Shown piece by piece: positions 36,517 to 45,788 of a stretch of 64,000 bases of DNA (positions within the stretch are counted from its first letter, which is position 1; each line of letters starts with the position of its first letter). The translations under genes and the position numbers were made by a program. The notes under the pieces were generated by a model. It was not told the origin of the DNA and did no database searches. It saw only the letters and a program-made list of their open reading frames with translations. The stretch covers positions 992,001 to 1,056,000 of the forward strand of contig CP137320.1 of NCBI GenBank assembly GCA_033182465.1, written 5' to 3'. Origin of the DNA: Sanghuangporus weigelae (Eukaryota; Basidiomycota; Agaricomycetes; Hymenochaetales; Hymenochaetaceae).

Positions 36517-37732
36517 TTAGCGAGACCATCCCGCATCGCCGTTGGACCTGCCAGGCCTGTCCTCGTAACGACTTTCACGGTCATCGCGCCTTCTGTCATC
36601 ACGACGCCTCTCGTAAGGAACGTCGCGAGCAGCCCTCCTTTCATCGAACTCCTTACGCACAGGCGGGGACCTGGGACGATCGTCACGTCGGGGTGGAGGG
36701 GAACGAGAACGACCGTGGCGAGGCCGTTCGTCTCTGTAACGATCTTCTCTGTAACGATCGTTTCTGTCCTTGTAGCCTCTTTCGTCACGACGGAAGTTAT
36801 CAGGGTCAGCGCGCTATGCAGACAGTTAATAGCTAATTTCAATGGGCAACTATCAAAACTCATACCTCTTCATCCAACGTGACACGAACCGGCTGACCGC
36901 GCAAATCATGGCTGTCTAGTTTCTCGACGGCCCGTTCTGCGTCATCGCGAGTCAAATATTCCAAGATCCTGCAAGTCAAACTCGTGAAAATAATATCACC
37001 CAGCTGGCACAAATACCCACCCGCGACCTGGGACATAGCGGTCAATGTCAGCAAACGAGACACTTCCGGCCTCACGGCCAAAATCCTTTAGATCCTACGA
37101 TGCAAAAGGCTCAGGACCACTCCGGACAGAGCGAAGCCTACTGACACGAACCTGCCAGCTAGTCTCCTTGCCGACATTGTCGACAAAGACCCTGATACCT
37201 GCAGGACGACGACGAGGCGCAAAACTGCGTTCCTCAAAGTCGGGCCTACGACTACCCCTGTTTTCCTTGGCAAACTCTATGATAATACTGAGCGAGAAAC
37301 AGATTCGGAAATTTATGATCAGTCGTCTGACTCTCGTAAAAATCTAAAAACGATGATCCTTACTCCTTTCCTAAAAAGGGCTTGCCCTGGAGAGCACGCA
37401 AGGCATCGTCGGCGTCCTGGTCGATCAAGTAAATCAAGGAGCTCATGTCTGTCGCGCCGGTGCTTACCCTAGAGCTCTCAAACTCAACGAAACCAAATCC
37501 TGAGATATCACCCAAATTGTCAATCTATCTGCAGTGTTTTTACTGGCCGACGTGAAAACGAACCAGACATGACACGGACATCAACAAGGTGCCCGAAACC
37601 ATCAAAATACTTTTCGACATCCTCGGTGCGAGTGTCGCTGGGAATCTCTGTCGGACAGAAAAGTCATCAGCGAGGGTCTGCGCAGGGCCAAGGATGATGA
37701 GACGCACTTCCAAGGTAGAGACGACGGGCCAT
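36517..37732 (-). CDS. SR-type splicing factor with two RRMs and RS domain (Srp2-like)
   Basis: This is a serine/arginine splicing factor like fission yeast Srp2 and metazoan SRSF4/5/6, acting in the nucleus in spliceosome assembly and mRNA export. The first exon is only 25 nt (37732-37708, MARRLYLG + one base), followed by a 60-nt intron. RRM1 reads RRLYLGKIPSDTRTEDVEKY with RNP1-like MSGFGFVEFESS. RRM2 contains the SR-family signature SWQDLKDFGREAGSVSFADI, then RGILEYLTRDDAERAVEKLD. The C terminus is an Arg/Asp/Ser-rich tail with RDRSP-type blocks (RHGRSRSPPPRRDDRPRSPP) and repeats of DDRRDDRESRYEDR type. The RS-domain DNA is open in other frames on both strands because of its composition; these are shadows. 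A YRED/RYRDE repeat suggests recent internal duplication. Confidence 0.92.
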
Positions 37733-38039
37733 GGTGGAAGTCGTCAAGAGGGGAAGTTGTTGTTGGACGGATGTGACGAGTCGTCGATAAAAGTCCGCGG
37801 CGGAGTTTCAATTTCATCCCTTTTGCTGAGTCAATGTCCCCAAACAGTCACAAATAATGTGTTTGTCAGACAGCACAACCAGTACACGGTTTACGCTGCA
37901 TACTAGCAATATATAGTCGAAGTTAGAAGAATAGCGCCATACTTGTACATGTTTTGAAATGCGAATCGAAGTAAATTAAAACAATGTGGAATGGGTAATA
38001 TCGGCTCGCATTGTGGAAACTAATGTTGAGACCAGTCGA

Positions 38040-40044
38040 TACTGTTAATGTCAATTCCTTCCTGGACCATCTCCCAGAGAGGACTGAAAAGAGTCAGTGT
38101 CAACGACAGGAAGAAAATAAAGGAAATGCACTGACCTCATATCACGCAGTTTCTCCACTGTCTGCGCTAACTTCTCGATAACATAATCAATTTCTGCTTC
38201 AGTCGTGAAACGTCCAATACCAAATCGAAGTGAAGAGTGTGCCAGGTCCTCCGAAGCACCTTATCACTATTTCAGTCTCTGGACTACTATCTCTCCGCCA
38301 ATGTGAGCTCACCTAGTGCACGCAGAACATATGATGGTTCGAGAGAAGCAGAAGTACAAGCACTTCCGGACGACAGAGCAATGTCCTAACAACATTGGTC
38401 AGTTACTCGCTCCAATGCAATGAACACATTTGTTACGAACCTTCAAGGCCATCAAAAGACTTTCGCCCTCGACATAGGCGAAGCTAAGGTTCACGCATCC
38501 CGGGAAACCGTCGGGGTCGCCATTGCGTATGACATGAGATACTTTCTTATTGATTCCATTTATTAATCGCTGAGAAAGTTTGGATATCCTTGCATGATCC
38601 CTCTGCAATCAATGTAATTAGCCTTTCTGTCGTAAAAAGAACTGTGAAAGCCCGAGTTTGTCTCAGCACCCCTGCACGATACGTCACAGCAAGGCTGGCT
38701 CTTTGAAAGGTCGCATAATTTAGGCAACCAAGAGACACCTCACTCATACATTTGATTCGACGTGCAAATATCGTCGTAGACACATAGAATCAAGAAATTC
38801 AGCTCACCGTCATCTCTTGCTGTGCAATCCTAGCAGCCTCACCAAGCCCAACAACAAGGGGAGTTGCAAGCGTGCCACTCCTGAGACCGCGCTCTTGTCC
38901 ACCACCACTGATGATGGGCTCTAAACGAACCCGTGGACGTCGTCGCACGTAGGCCGCTCCGACACCCTTTGGCCCATAAATCTTGTGACCAGAGATACTC
39001 ATAAGGTCCACATTCATCTCGTTGACATCAATGGGAATCTTTCCCACTGCTTGAGCCGCATCTGTATGGAAGTGTACCCCTCGATGCTTGCGAACAATGG
39101 CACCTATCTCCTTGATGGGCTGGATAACACCTATCTCATTGTTCACTGTCATGATCGATACCAACGAAGTATCGGGTCGGATAGCCGCTTCGAGTTCATC
39201 CAAGTTTACAAGACCATTTTTCTGAACGGGAAGATAGGTCACATCGAAACCCTCCTCTTGAAGTTTGCGACATGAGTCAAGCACACATTTGTGCTCCTGA
39301 TAGTATACATCAGTCCGGCGATCAAATCTCGTGGTATGGAGGTATGGACGAACCGTCTGAGTTGTAATGATGTGCTTCTTTTTGTCCTTGTAAAATCGAG
39401 CGATTCCTTTGATTGCCATGTTGTTCGTTTCAGTTGCTCCCGAGGTGAAGACAATGTCCTTCGGCTCGGCGCCGATGAGGTCGGCAACATTCTAGACAAT
39501 CAGTAAGTGCCGGTAGCCACTATGCGCGACGGTCTGTGCTCACTTTGCGTGCCTCATCCACGGCCTTTTCGGCCTCCCAACCATAAGCGTGGGTACGACT
39601 GTGAGGATTACCATACTGATCTGTGAAGAAGGGAAGCATTGCATCCAGGACTCGGGGGTCAACAGGCGTTGTCGCCTGCAGGATTTTGGGGCTTTGTTAG
39701 CACGATTATCATTCAGATGAAAGCTCCTTGTTGATGTATACCTGCATATCGAGATAAAGTGGTCTTGTTTTATCTTTCAACGACCCTTCGCGCTTGGGAA
39801 CCTCGACCTTGAATCCGAGCATGTCTAAAACATATGAGCAACACCTTAACAGCAAGAACAGCTTATTGAGCATCTCCGTACCTGCACGCGGTGTAAAATG
39901 GCCATCATCTTGGAAAGTGGAAGGTAGGTCGACTACACTCGCACGGTCGGCACTCGAAGGTGTAACAAGAGACCTACGAGCACCGCAACAGACGGCACAT
40001 CCAGCTGAACGACGGACTGCAGTCTTGGAAATATTTGACAGCAT
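38040..40044 (-). CDS. NFS1: Mitochondrial cysteine desulfurase Nfs1
   Basis: Nfs1 takes sulfur from cysteine (PLP enzyme) for iron-sulfur cluster assembly and tRNA thiolation; it works with Isd11, Isu1 and frataxin in the matrix. The N terminus [19 protein letters not shown] is a probable presequence. The body has [68 protein letters not shown], the PLP-lysine segment [19 protein letters not shown], and [20 protein letters not shown]. The mobile catalytic-Cys loop is [20 protein letters not shown]. The C-terminal Isu1-binding tail ends in [16 protein letters not shown], highly conserved. All catalytic residues are present. At least six introns are needed; one is 205 nt, far longer than the others, and is entered separately. 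Confidence 0.96.
38603..38807 (-). other. Unusually long (205 nt) NFS1 intron
   Basis: The intron sits between ..[10 protein letters not shown] and [12 protein letters not shown] of NFS1, with a GTGAGC donor and GATTGCAG acceptor, phase 0. Nearly all other introns whose ends I fixed measure 48-70 nt. It has a 78-codon open frame of its own (38783-38547, running into the next exon in the wrong frame) that shows no domain. A CTAATTAC branch-like site lies 15 nt before the acceptor. I looked for box C/D or H/ACA snoRNA motifs and found none convincing. Confidence 0.8.
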
Positions 40045-40349
40045 CGTCGCCGGTGAAGACGGTAAGAAAGAGAAGAGGTGAAAGCAGTAGTGAAAGGAGC
40101 CGCTGCCGTTACTACTGCCGCAAACAAATTCACTATTGGCATCACGTGCAACATAGTGTACAGTCAGCTCGTTATCTGATAGGCTGCTGAGCTGACATCA
40201 ACTTTCACACTCCGCATTGGCACATTATCCAACAGAAAATGGTGATGAGCTTTCTATTACATATAAACAACAAATACGCCATAAATATTCCTGCCATGCA
40301 AAGTGAATTTATACAATTTTTACCGCGCGAGACCATCCCACGGAAACTT

Positions 40350-42284
40350 TCACAGCGACGGATTCGCAGCTGAGACAAGGTTCTCGAAGTAGGCCTGGAA
40401 CCAAGTGCCGGCTTCGGGTGCTGGTTGGTGTGCATCCGACTGAAAAAATCTTCAGCGTTCTATATATACCTGGAAGATGCAGAAACTTACCAAAGAGCAA
40501 GTCGAATCGTATCGAGGGGAAGAAGAGTTGCTCGTACCGTCACTTTCACCTCCAGGCTTGACTGTAGGGTATCTATCAGTCTTTGATTCGGCGAGTTAGA
40601 CTCAACATCACGTACCCCAGACAATAGAATCAATTAATGGCGATCCGGTGTTTGTGGTCGGTCGCGTACCAAATCCAGCGCCCTTGATGTTGCACCAGTC
40701 ACCCCATTGTTGACGGAGGTTCTGCTGGCCAGATCGACCTTGGTCGACAATGAAGTGCGCTGGGAATCCCTCTTGCTCGAGAGCAGGTCCAAGAGCCTGC
40801 GGATGAACCGATCAATTTGCGACAGCCTACTATAGGAACATTCATAGCCCACCTCAATGTAATGGATCTCATCGTAGTTGGGATTTCCTTGGGTGATAGG
40901 GTCCGGGGCTGCCGCTCTGAGGGTGTTGTAGTTGGCAACGTCTAGAGGAAATATCCGTGAATAAAATAAAATGAACACAATTTGAGACAGAACTTACTAG
41001 TAGCGAGCCCGCGAAGCTGAGCTGGCGCGCCTGCATCTGAATAGATTTGCGCAAAGAGCTGCGCAGCTGGCGTAAGGTTGGCGGGCCAACCAAGCCAGCC
41101 TGCATGGCCGGCGTCAAGGTACATTGTGACGCCCACTGCTGCAAGTTCCTTGATGGCATAGTTAGCTAGAAACGAAAATCAATATAAATACCGAACAGTC
41201 TCATTTCATCTGACTCACTGCACGTCAAATACGCCTGTTGTGCGGCTTGACAGTTCGGGTCAGACAAGTTAGTGACGAGGTTGGCGAGCGAGTCCGGTTC
41301 GATGACAGCCACAATATTTACGCCCGGGTACTCTGAAAAAAGGTATGCTAAGTTTTCAAGCCTAAAGAGGGAAATGAGGATCTCTGACTCTTGATGATCT
41401 CCACGATCTTATCAATGTACAGTGTCTGATAGTTCTCTACACCGTTCTGGTTAACGAAGAATTCTCCGTTAGAGGCCTTGGCATGGCAGTCACGGTTGGG
41501 AAGATCGTAGACAACTAGATCGCCAACGTGAATTGATCAGAACCTCGGGAGAAAGAAAAAAACAATTATTACCGATAGGTACGAGAGTACAGCCGCTCTT
41601 CGTTGCAGCGTCTGCTAGGTAGGTATCCAAACTCGGAATTTTGGACACGGAGTCAAGCCAGACAAAGGTAGGGACATTTGCTACAGAAGCAGCCTTCGCT
41701 TTGATCGTTGCATCAGTAATCTGAGCTGTAGCCGCTTCAATCTCATCTGCGTAGTAAGGACTGATGTACCACTATATGAAAATGAGCACATGCATTTTAC
41801 TGGTAGTGGTACACGTACGTCGCAACCTTCGAATGGATTTCCAGCGATCGGACCGGAAGTACTGGTAGGTGCCGCAGACGTTTGTGCCGTAGAAGTTGGC
41901 ACTTGAGATGTAGTGGGTCCGGCAGTAGTAGTCGGTACTTGCGCGCCTGGCCTGAAGAAAGAGGTGAATCCAGCTCGAAACAATGAGAGAAACAAGAAGA
42001 CTAACAAGCACTGAGAATAGTATTCATTTTGTTCAACGCAAGATGTCCCCGAAACGCAAGTCGTGGGTCCAGCTACGTGAATCTTGAATGAACAGAACGA
42101 CAGAAGAGCAACGACAAAAACATACTCCATCCAATACCACCGCCTGAAAATTCAATGAGAATGTATAGACGCGAACCAGGAATCATGACTACGCACATTG
42201 TCCCCACTCCTGGGCTTGGGACACTACCAGTGGGACAAGAGAAACGAGCGATGCGAGAGCTGCGAACTTCTTCAGCTTGAACAT
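40350..42284 (-). CDS. Cellobiohydrolase II, GH6 with N-terminal CBM1
   Basis: This secreted exoglucanase releases cellobiose from the non-reducing ends of cellulose (GH6, inverting). The N terminus MFKLKKFAALASLVSLVPLV is a signal peptide. A CBM1 follows with its Cys pattern: EWGQCGGIGWSGPTTCVSGT then SCVEQNEYYSQCLPG. A Thr/Ser/Ala-rich linker leads to the catalytic domain from PIAGNPFEGCDVYISPYYAD. Catalytic landmarks are VYDLPNRDCHAKASNGEF, the acid Asp in VAVIEPDSLANLV, TMYLDAGHAGWLGWPANLTP, LRGLATNVANYN, and HFIVDQGRSGQQNLRQQWGD followed by WCNIKGAGFGTRP. About eight to ten introns are needed, one of them within the CBM1. CBH II with CBM1 is characteristic of white-rot and litter-decay agaricomycetes. 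The gene is isolated by a long upstream region and is probably induced by cellulose. Confidence 0.95.
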
Positions 42285-43436
42285 GTCGGTGAGTGATGTG
42301 GGTTGTGTTCTGAATCGGCTGGCCGTACCTCTCGAGTTTTATACATGGTACATGGCACTTTTCCCGGCGGTCAAGCCTCAAGCTGGATTTCTTGAGACTC
42401 GAAAACCCGGATTAATACCGCAAAGCGTAGACGGAAAGACGTCGGTGAGCGTCATTGCGCCTTTGGGATGAATATCAAGACATCAGAGACGTTGCCACCT
42501 CTCATTAGTACAACAAGTTAGGCACCGCGAATAAAACTGGAGTGCGCGTCACTGACAGACTGATTAGAGGTGCATGTGACCGATCCCGTTCCAAGAAATA
42601 GACACAGAAGAAAGGAACTCATACTTGTCAAGGCTTAATCCGGCGGTCAAAGCTCGGTCATACTGTCGTCGAGTCCGGTCGATGCACTCATGAGTCCAGA
42701 CGGAGGGAGCATCGGGTAAAAATGCAACAGATTCGCACCCGTTCGGTATCATTTCGCACCCGTTTGGTATCATTTGGGTCAGGCGGTACCGATTTATCCG
42801 ACGAGCGCGATAATTTGAAGCCGCGCCCTAGAGTATAGAAATCCCAAGTCTACTTAAAATGCACCAGGGTCTGGTTTATAAAAAAGCTTGATGTCAGGCT
42901 GTATGCATATTTCATTGTTTGTCCCTAATTAGATATTTGAACGGCGAAAGATGCACAAAATGATCCATGGTTATTCACTTACCAGCCCAGAGTTTCTATA
43001 CAGATCACGACGAATCGGATGTGTGGAAGAAAATGGGTGGTGATTCTTCTTTTTGACTCATTAGAAGTAGACCCATATCGAACCGAACCATCAAGATGAT
43101 CTGAAGTGATATAAGTGGCTTTGTTCCATGGAGGACCAGCCGGTCGAACTTTGGCAAGACAGCACAATCTCGGATATGTGTATGAACTGGTTATTGACAC
43201 CAAGAAGAGTCCGAAAAAAGCTGAGCCACGCAACAACTGCTCATAGCAAGACAATGTATCAACCAGGGGCACGGTTCAGGTCGATACTAAGCTCGGCGAC
43301 TCCTTTTTGAGTCCACGAGTGATTGTTGGATAATTATGTCGATAGTGATTCGGCAGACACAGAGCGAAACGCATATACAACGAGAGGACCCTGTTCTACC
43401 AAAGGCCGTCAATTTAAAATGCGCGTAACGAGTCCT
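42285..43436. other. Long upstream region of the cellobiohydrolase gene
   Basis: This 1.15-kb stretch separates the cellobiohydrolase start from the NECAP stop and so serves mainly as the cellobiohydrolase upstream region. It is much longer than the 165-195 bp seen between housekeeping genes here. It contains a two-unit direct repeat (42731-42771). A plus-strand ATG frame at 43128-43310 has no domain. I could not place a TATA box or a known cellulase-regulator site with confidence. Confidence 0.5.
42731..42771. repeat. Two-copy 21-bp direct repeat upstream of the cellobiohydrolase
   Basis: Two adjacent units read ATTCGCACCCGTTCGGTATC and ATTTCGCACCCGTTTGGTAT plus C. They differ by one inserted T and one C/T change. 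The block lies about 450 bp upstream of the cellobiohydrolase start codon. It could be a pair of regulator sites (the core CGCACCCGTT is repeated exactly) or a minor replication-slippage duplication. Confidence 0.85.
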
Positions 43437-44278
43437 TCATCTATTCCGATTACCTGTGCCTGGTGGGGGAGGTAAAAGAGGTACGGAACCACCAGAGGCT
43501 GTCGATGACCCAGAGGATGAGCCGAGAAGGTCGCTCTTTCCTTTAGCTCCGGACTTATTCCTTCCAGGTATCGAGATAGAAAATGTCTGGCCCTCCTTCA
43601 GAGAATAATCCTTCTTGGGGCCGGTAGACTTCGGAGCTTCGCTTTCCGTAGTCGGTGATGGAGGGTTTAGTCTTGCAAAATAACGTCTGAAAGACGTAAG
43701 TAAATAGGGAGCAAGTGGAAATAATCTCCGATATTTACTTTGTGTAATCTTGCAGAGAAACGTCTGGAATAAGTAGCGATCAGCCAAAGTATTCACACGA
43801 AGTTTGAACGGACTTACTAAAGTCAAAGCTATCCGTCCTTTCTGCGAAGCCCATGCCAATGTACGCCTTCTTGCCTTCATCCTCTAATCGAATGACAAAA
43901 TACCGCGATGAGTCCAGGACTGCTTCAACCGACGGCTTTTGCGGGTCGTATGGTGTCTTTGCGAACACTATATCGAAAGATCAAACCGATGATCTTGTAA
44001 GATCTCTCTAGCCACTTACGCTCCCCTGAATAATTCGCGTTCGAGAGAAAGTCAATACCTCAGAGCATGCAGAACATACCTGTTGTTGCATCTTCAAACA
44101 ATAACATGACGTTCGATTTCTCCACGATTCTTAACCGTCCCTTCCATAAAGGAGAAGCAAGATCACCCCAATCCTGAGCACGGTGACCTTCGTTCGCCTT
44201 CAACGGCGGGATCTTGTAAATGGAAACCTCTCGGCAGATATACAAAATAGATTCGACTTCGTCATGCAGGGATTCCAT
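43437..44278 (-). CDS. NECAP-like endocytic adaptor-ear-binding protein
   Basis: NECAP proteins bind AP-2 and help clathrin coat assembly and turnover through a PH-like (PHear) domain. Five exons (44278-44080, 44025-44020, 43967-43818, 43763-43739, 43686-43437) sum to 630 nt and give 209 residues in perfect phase. The PHear domain reads ESILYICREVSIYKIPPL, HRAQDWGDLASPLWKGRLRI, LLFEDATTGELFAKTPYD, SSRYFVIRLEDEGKKAYIGM, GFAERTDSFDFNVSLQDYTK. The C-terminal tail is Pro/Ser/Lys-rich with LKEGQTFSISIP, the conserved second NECAP motif. Exon 2 is a 6-nt microexon and exon 4 is 25 nt. ATG 44278 is chosen because upstream codons lack family resemblance. The start is 174 bp from the CSN8 start on the other strand. 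Confidence 0.93.
44020..44025 (-). other. 6-nt microexon of the NECAP gene
   Basis: The exon GGGAGC lies between a CAG acceptor (44026) and a GTAAGT donor (44019). It is flanked by introns of 54 nt (44079-44026) and 52 nt (44019-43968). Including it restores the family-conserved DATTGELFAK reading: G|GG GAG C|TG. Leaving it out gives DATT followed by a missing Gly-Glu pair but keeps the frame, since 6 nt is two codons. Confidence 0.87.
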
Positions 44279-44452
44279 TTCAACAGACCAGTTGATGGTG
44301 GAAATGAAGCTGTTGTGTTGACGGCGGTCGCACAAGCTGGTCTCCGTTATGTAATCCTTATAACTACTCAGTACGTCGATCACGCGCCTCGCGTTCCGTT
44401 CTTCCGATTCGTTCGTCGTCATCATCACTCGTGCTCGTGCTATAGCGAGAAC
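44279..44452. promoter_or_regulatory. Shared divergent promoter NECAP / CSN8
   Basis: A gap of 174 bp separates the two start codons and must contain both promoters and leaders. The minus-strand frame upstream of the NECAP ATG stays open through it, so a longer NECAP N terminus is possible but has no family support. No clear TATA box. Confidence 0.4.
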
Positions 44453-45433
44453 ATGGTCGCGCCACCAACGCCCCCGCTCACCGAGAACGACGCCCAGCAA
44501 CTTTCAGATATTCAAACTTCGCTGTCAACGAGTGCCTCAAGCTCACTCGGAGATGCTGCCCCAACTGTATATCAGGATATATTCCCTACGATTTCCAACT
44601 TAGCAATTCAGAAACGCCTTCCAGAACTCATTGACCTTGCAGAAACCACAGAGTTGACTGTAGGATGTATCAAACATTATATATTTAAGTATCTAACGAG
44701 ACATCCAGGTAAATCTACGAAGCCGCGCAGACCGGTCTAGACTACTGCTGGTAGCTCCTTTGGTCCTTTCGTACATCATCATGAACGATTTGTGCGTCCG
44801 CTTCTATTGACATGTCCACTCGAGGAAATGCTGATATACATGCTAGGCCTCAGTCTCACATCGCTTTAACTCGTCTACCGGACACACTTGCCTCGCATGC
44901 TCTGCCTCGATCTCTCTCCAAGCTTATCTCAGCAACCAGCGATAGGAATTATCCACTTATTTACAAACGCGTAGACGAAGTTCTGGATACAGTGCAAGGG
45001 AATTTTTTCAGCACACCCTTAGCCACCCTCATCAAATTACTATTAGAAAGGCATATGCGTAAGGTGGAAGATAACAGTTTCAACATAGATCTGATATTGC
45101 TCCTGTCCCTAGATGAATTCTGCCGTAAAACGGCGGAGCTGATCTCAAAAGCGTACAACTCACTCCCGGTGTCTTTGGCAGTAACATATTTCAATGTCCC
45201 GGAAGATGATGCACGAAGGTCGTTAGAACGGCTCGGATGGACTTTCAATCCCGTGACGAATCAACTGTCTCCTCCACCTGCCGGGAAGTCCTCATCTACT
45301 GGCCGATCAGGTATGTCCCCATAACCTCATTGCATTCCTTTTCTTGGCCTTGCTCATTTTCCCCTTAGCTTCTTCGCTATTCACCGCAAGACAAATGATT
45401 GGTGTAACGTCCCTAATAGATTCCGCAGTATAG
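44453..45433 (+). CDS. COP9 signalosome subunit 8 (CSN8) / PCI-like domain protein
   Basis: The protein fits CSN8, a small PCI-domain subunit of the COP9 signalosome, which removes Nedd8 from cullins. Five exons (44453-44659, 44709-44791, 44847-45059, 45114-45310, 45369-45433) total 765 nt, 254 residues, all in phase. Features are PELIDLAETTELTVNLRSRA, then SRLLLVAPLVLSYIIMNDLP, HIALTRLPDTLASHALPRSL, the helix AELISKAYNSLPVSLAVTYF that is typical of the CSN8/PSMD8/eIF3k domain, and GWTFNPVTNQLSPP close to the end. The first intron has a weak GTAGGA donor but a clear CTAAC branch site. The assignment to CSN8 rather than another domain member rests on length and the LTRLP segment. Confidence 0.8.
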
Positions 45434-45788
45434 AATCACTAGTATCATGTGGTATACAGGAGGTCTCTGGGTGTCAAGTATTCGCCATTGTCTTATCATA
45501 TGTCTTGTGTTACTCTATGCGATACGAAGTAAGTTCTAGAGCGTGAAGCAAGCTAAGAGTTCATGAGTCTCACAAATGACGCGTCAATAAGCCCAAACAA
45601 ACAAACAAACAACGCGTATGTAATTAACCATGCGCAAATCTGCCGATCATCAGTCTGTTCGAACACTCTCTTTCTTCCCACTGACAGCGCTAACAGAGGC
45701 GCAATTTCTCGCTGAAACTCTTCGCTTACAGAGGATTTGTTGAATTTGCGGCTTGTCTGCTTTTCGTCGGCGAGTCTGATCTGACTAG
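45434..45788. other. Intergenic with short ACAA microsatellite
   Basis: This 355-bp gap between the CSN8 stop and the UBLCP1 leader contains an AAAC/ACAA microsatellite at 45595-45612 and no open frame worth naming. It presumably carries the UBLCP1 promoter. Confidence 0.5.

Noticed and set aside
36324-36863. Long open frames on both strands opposite the SR gene tail
   Set aside because: They are by-products of Arg/Asp/Ser-rich codons in the RS domain. The RRM-linked frame explains the DNA.
38547-38783. 78-codon open frame in NFS1
   Set aside because: It lies in the 205-nt intron and enters the next exon in the wrong frame. No domain.
44709-44748. CSN8 frame running through to a TAG near 44738
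   Set aside because: A 49-nt intron with a CTAAC branch point restores the LLLVAPLVLSYII segment and overall phase.
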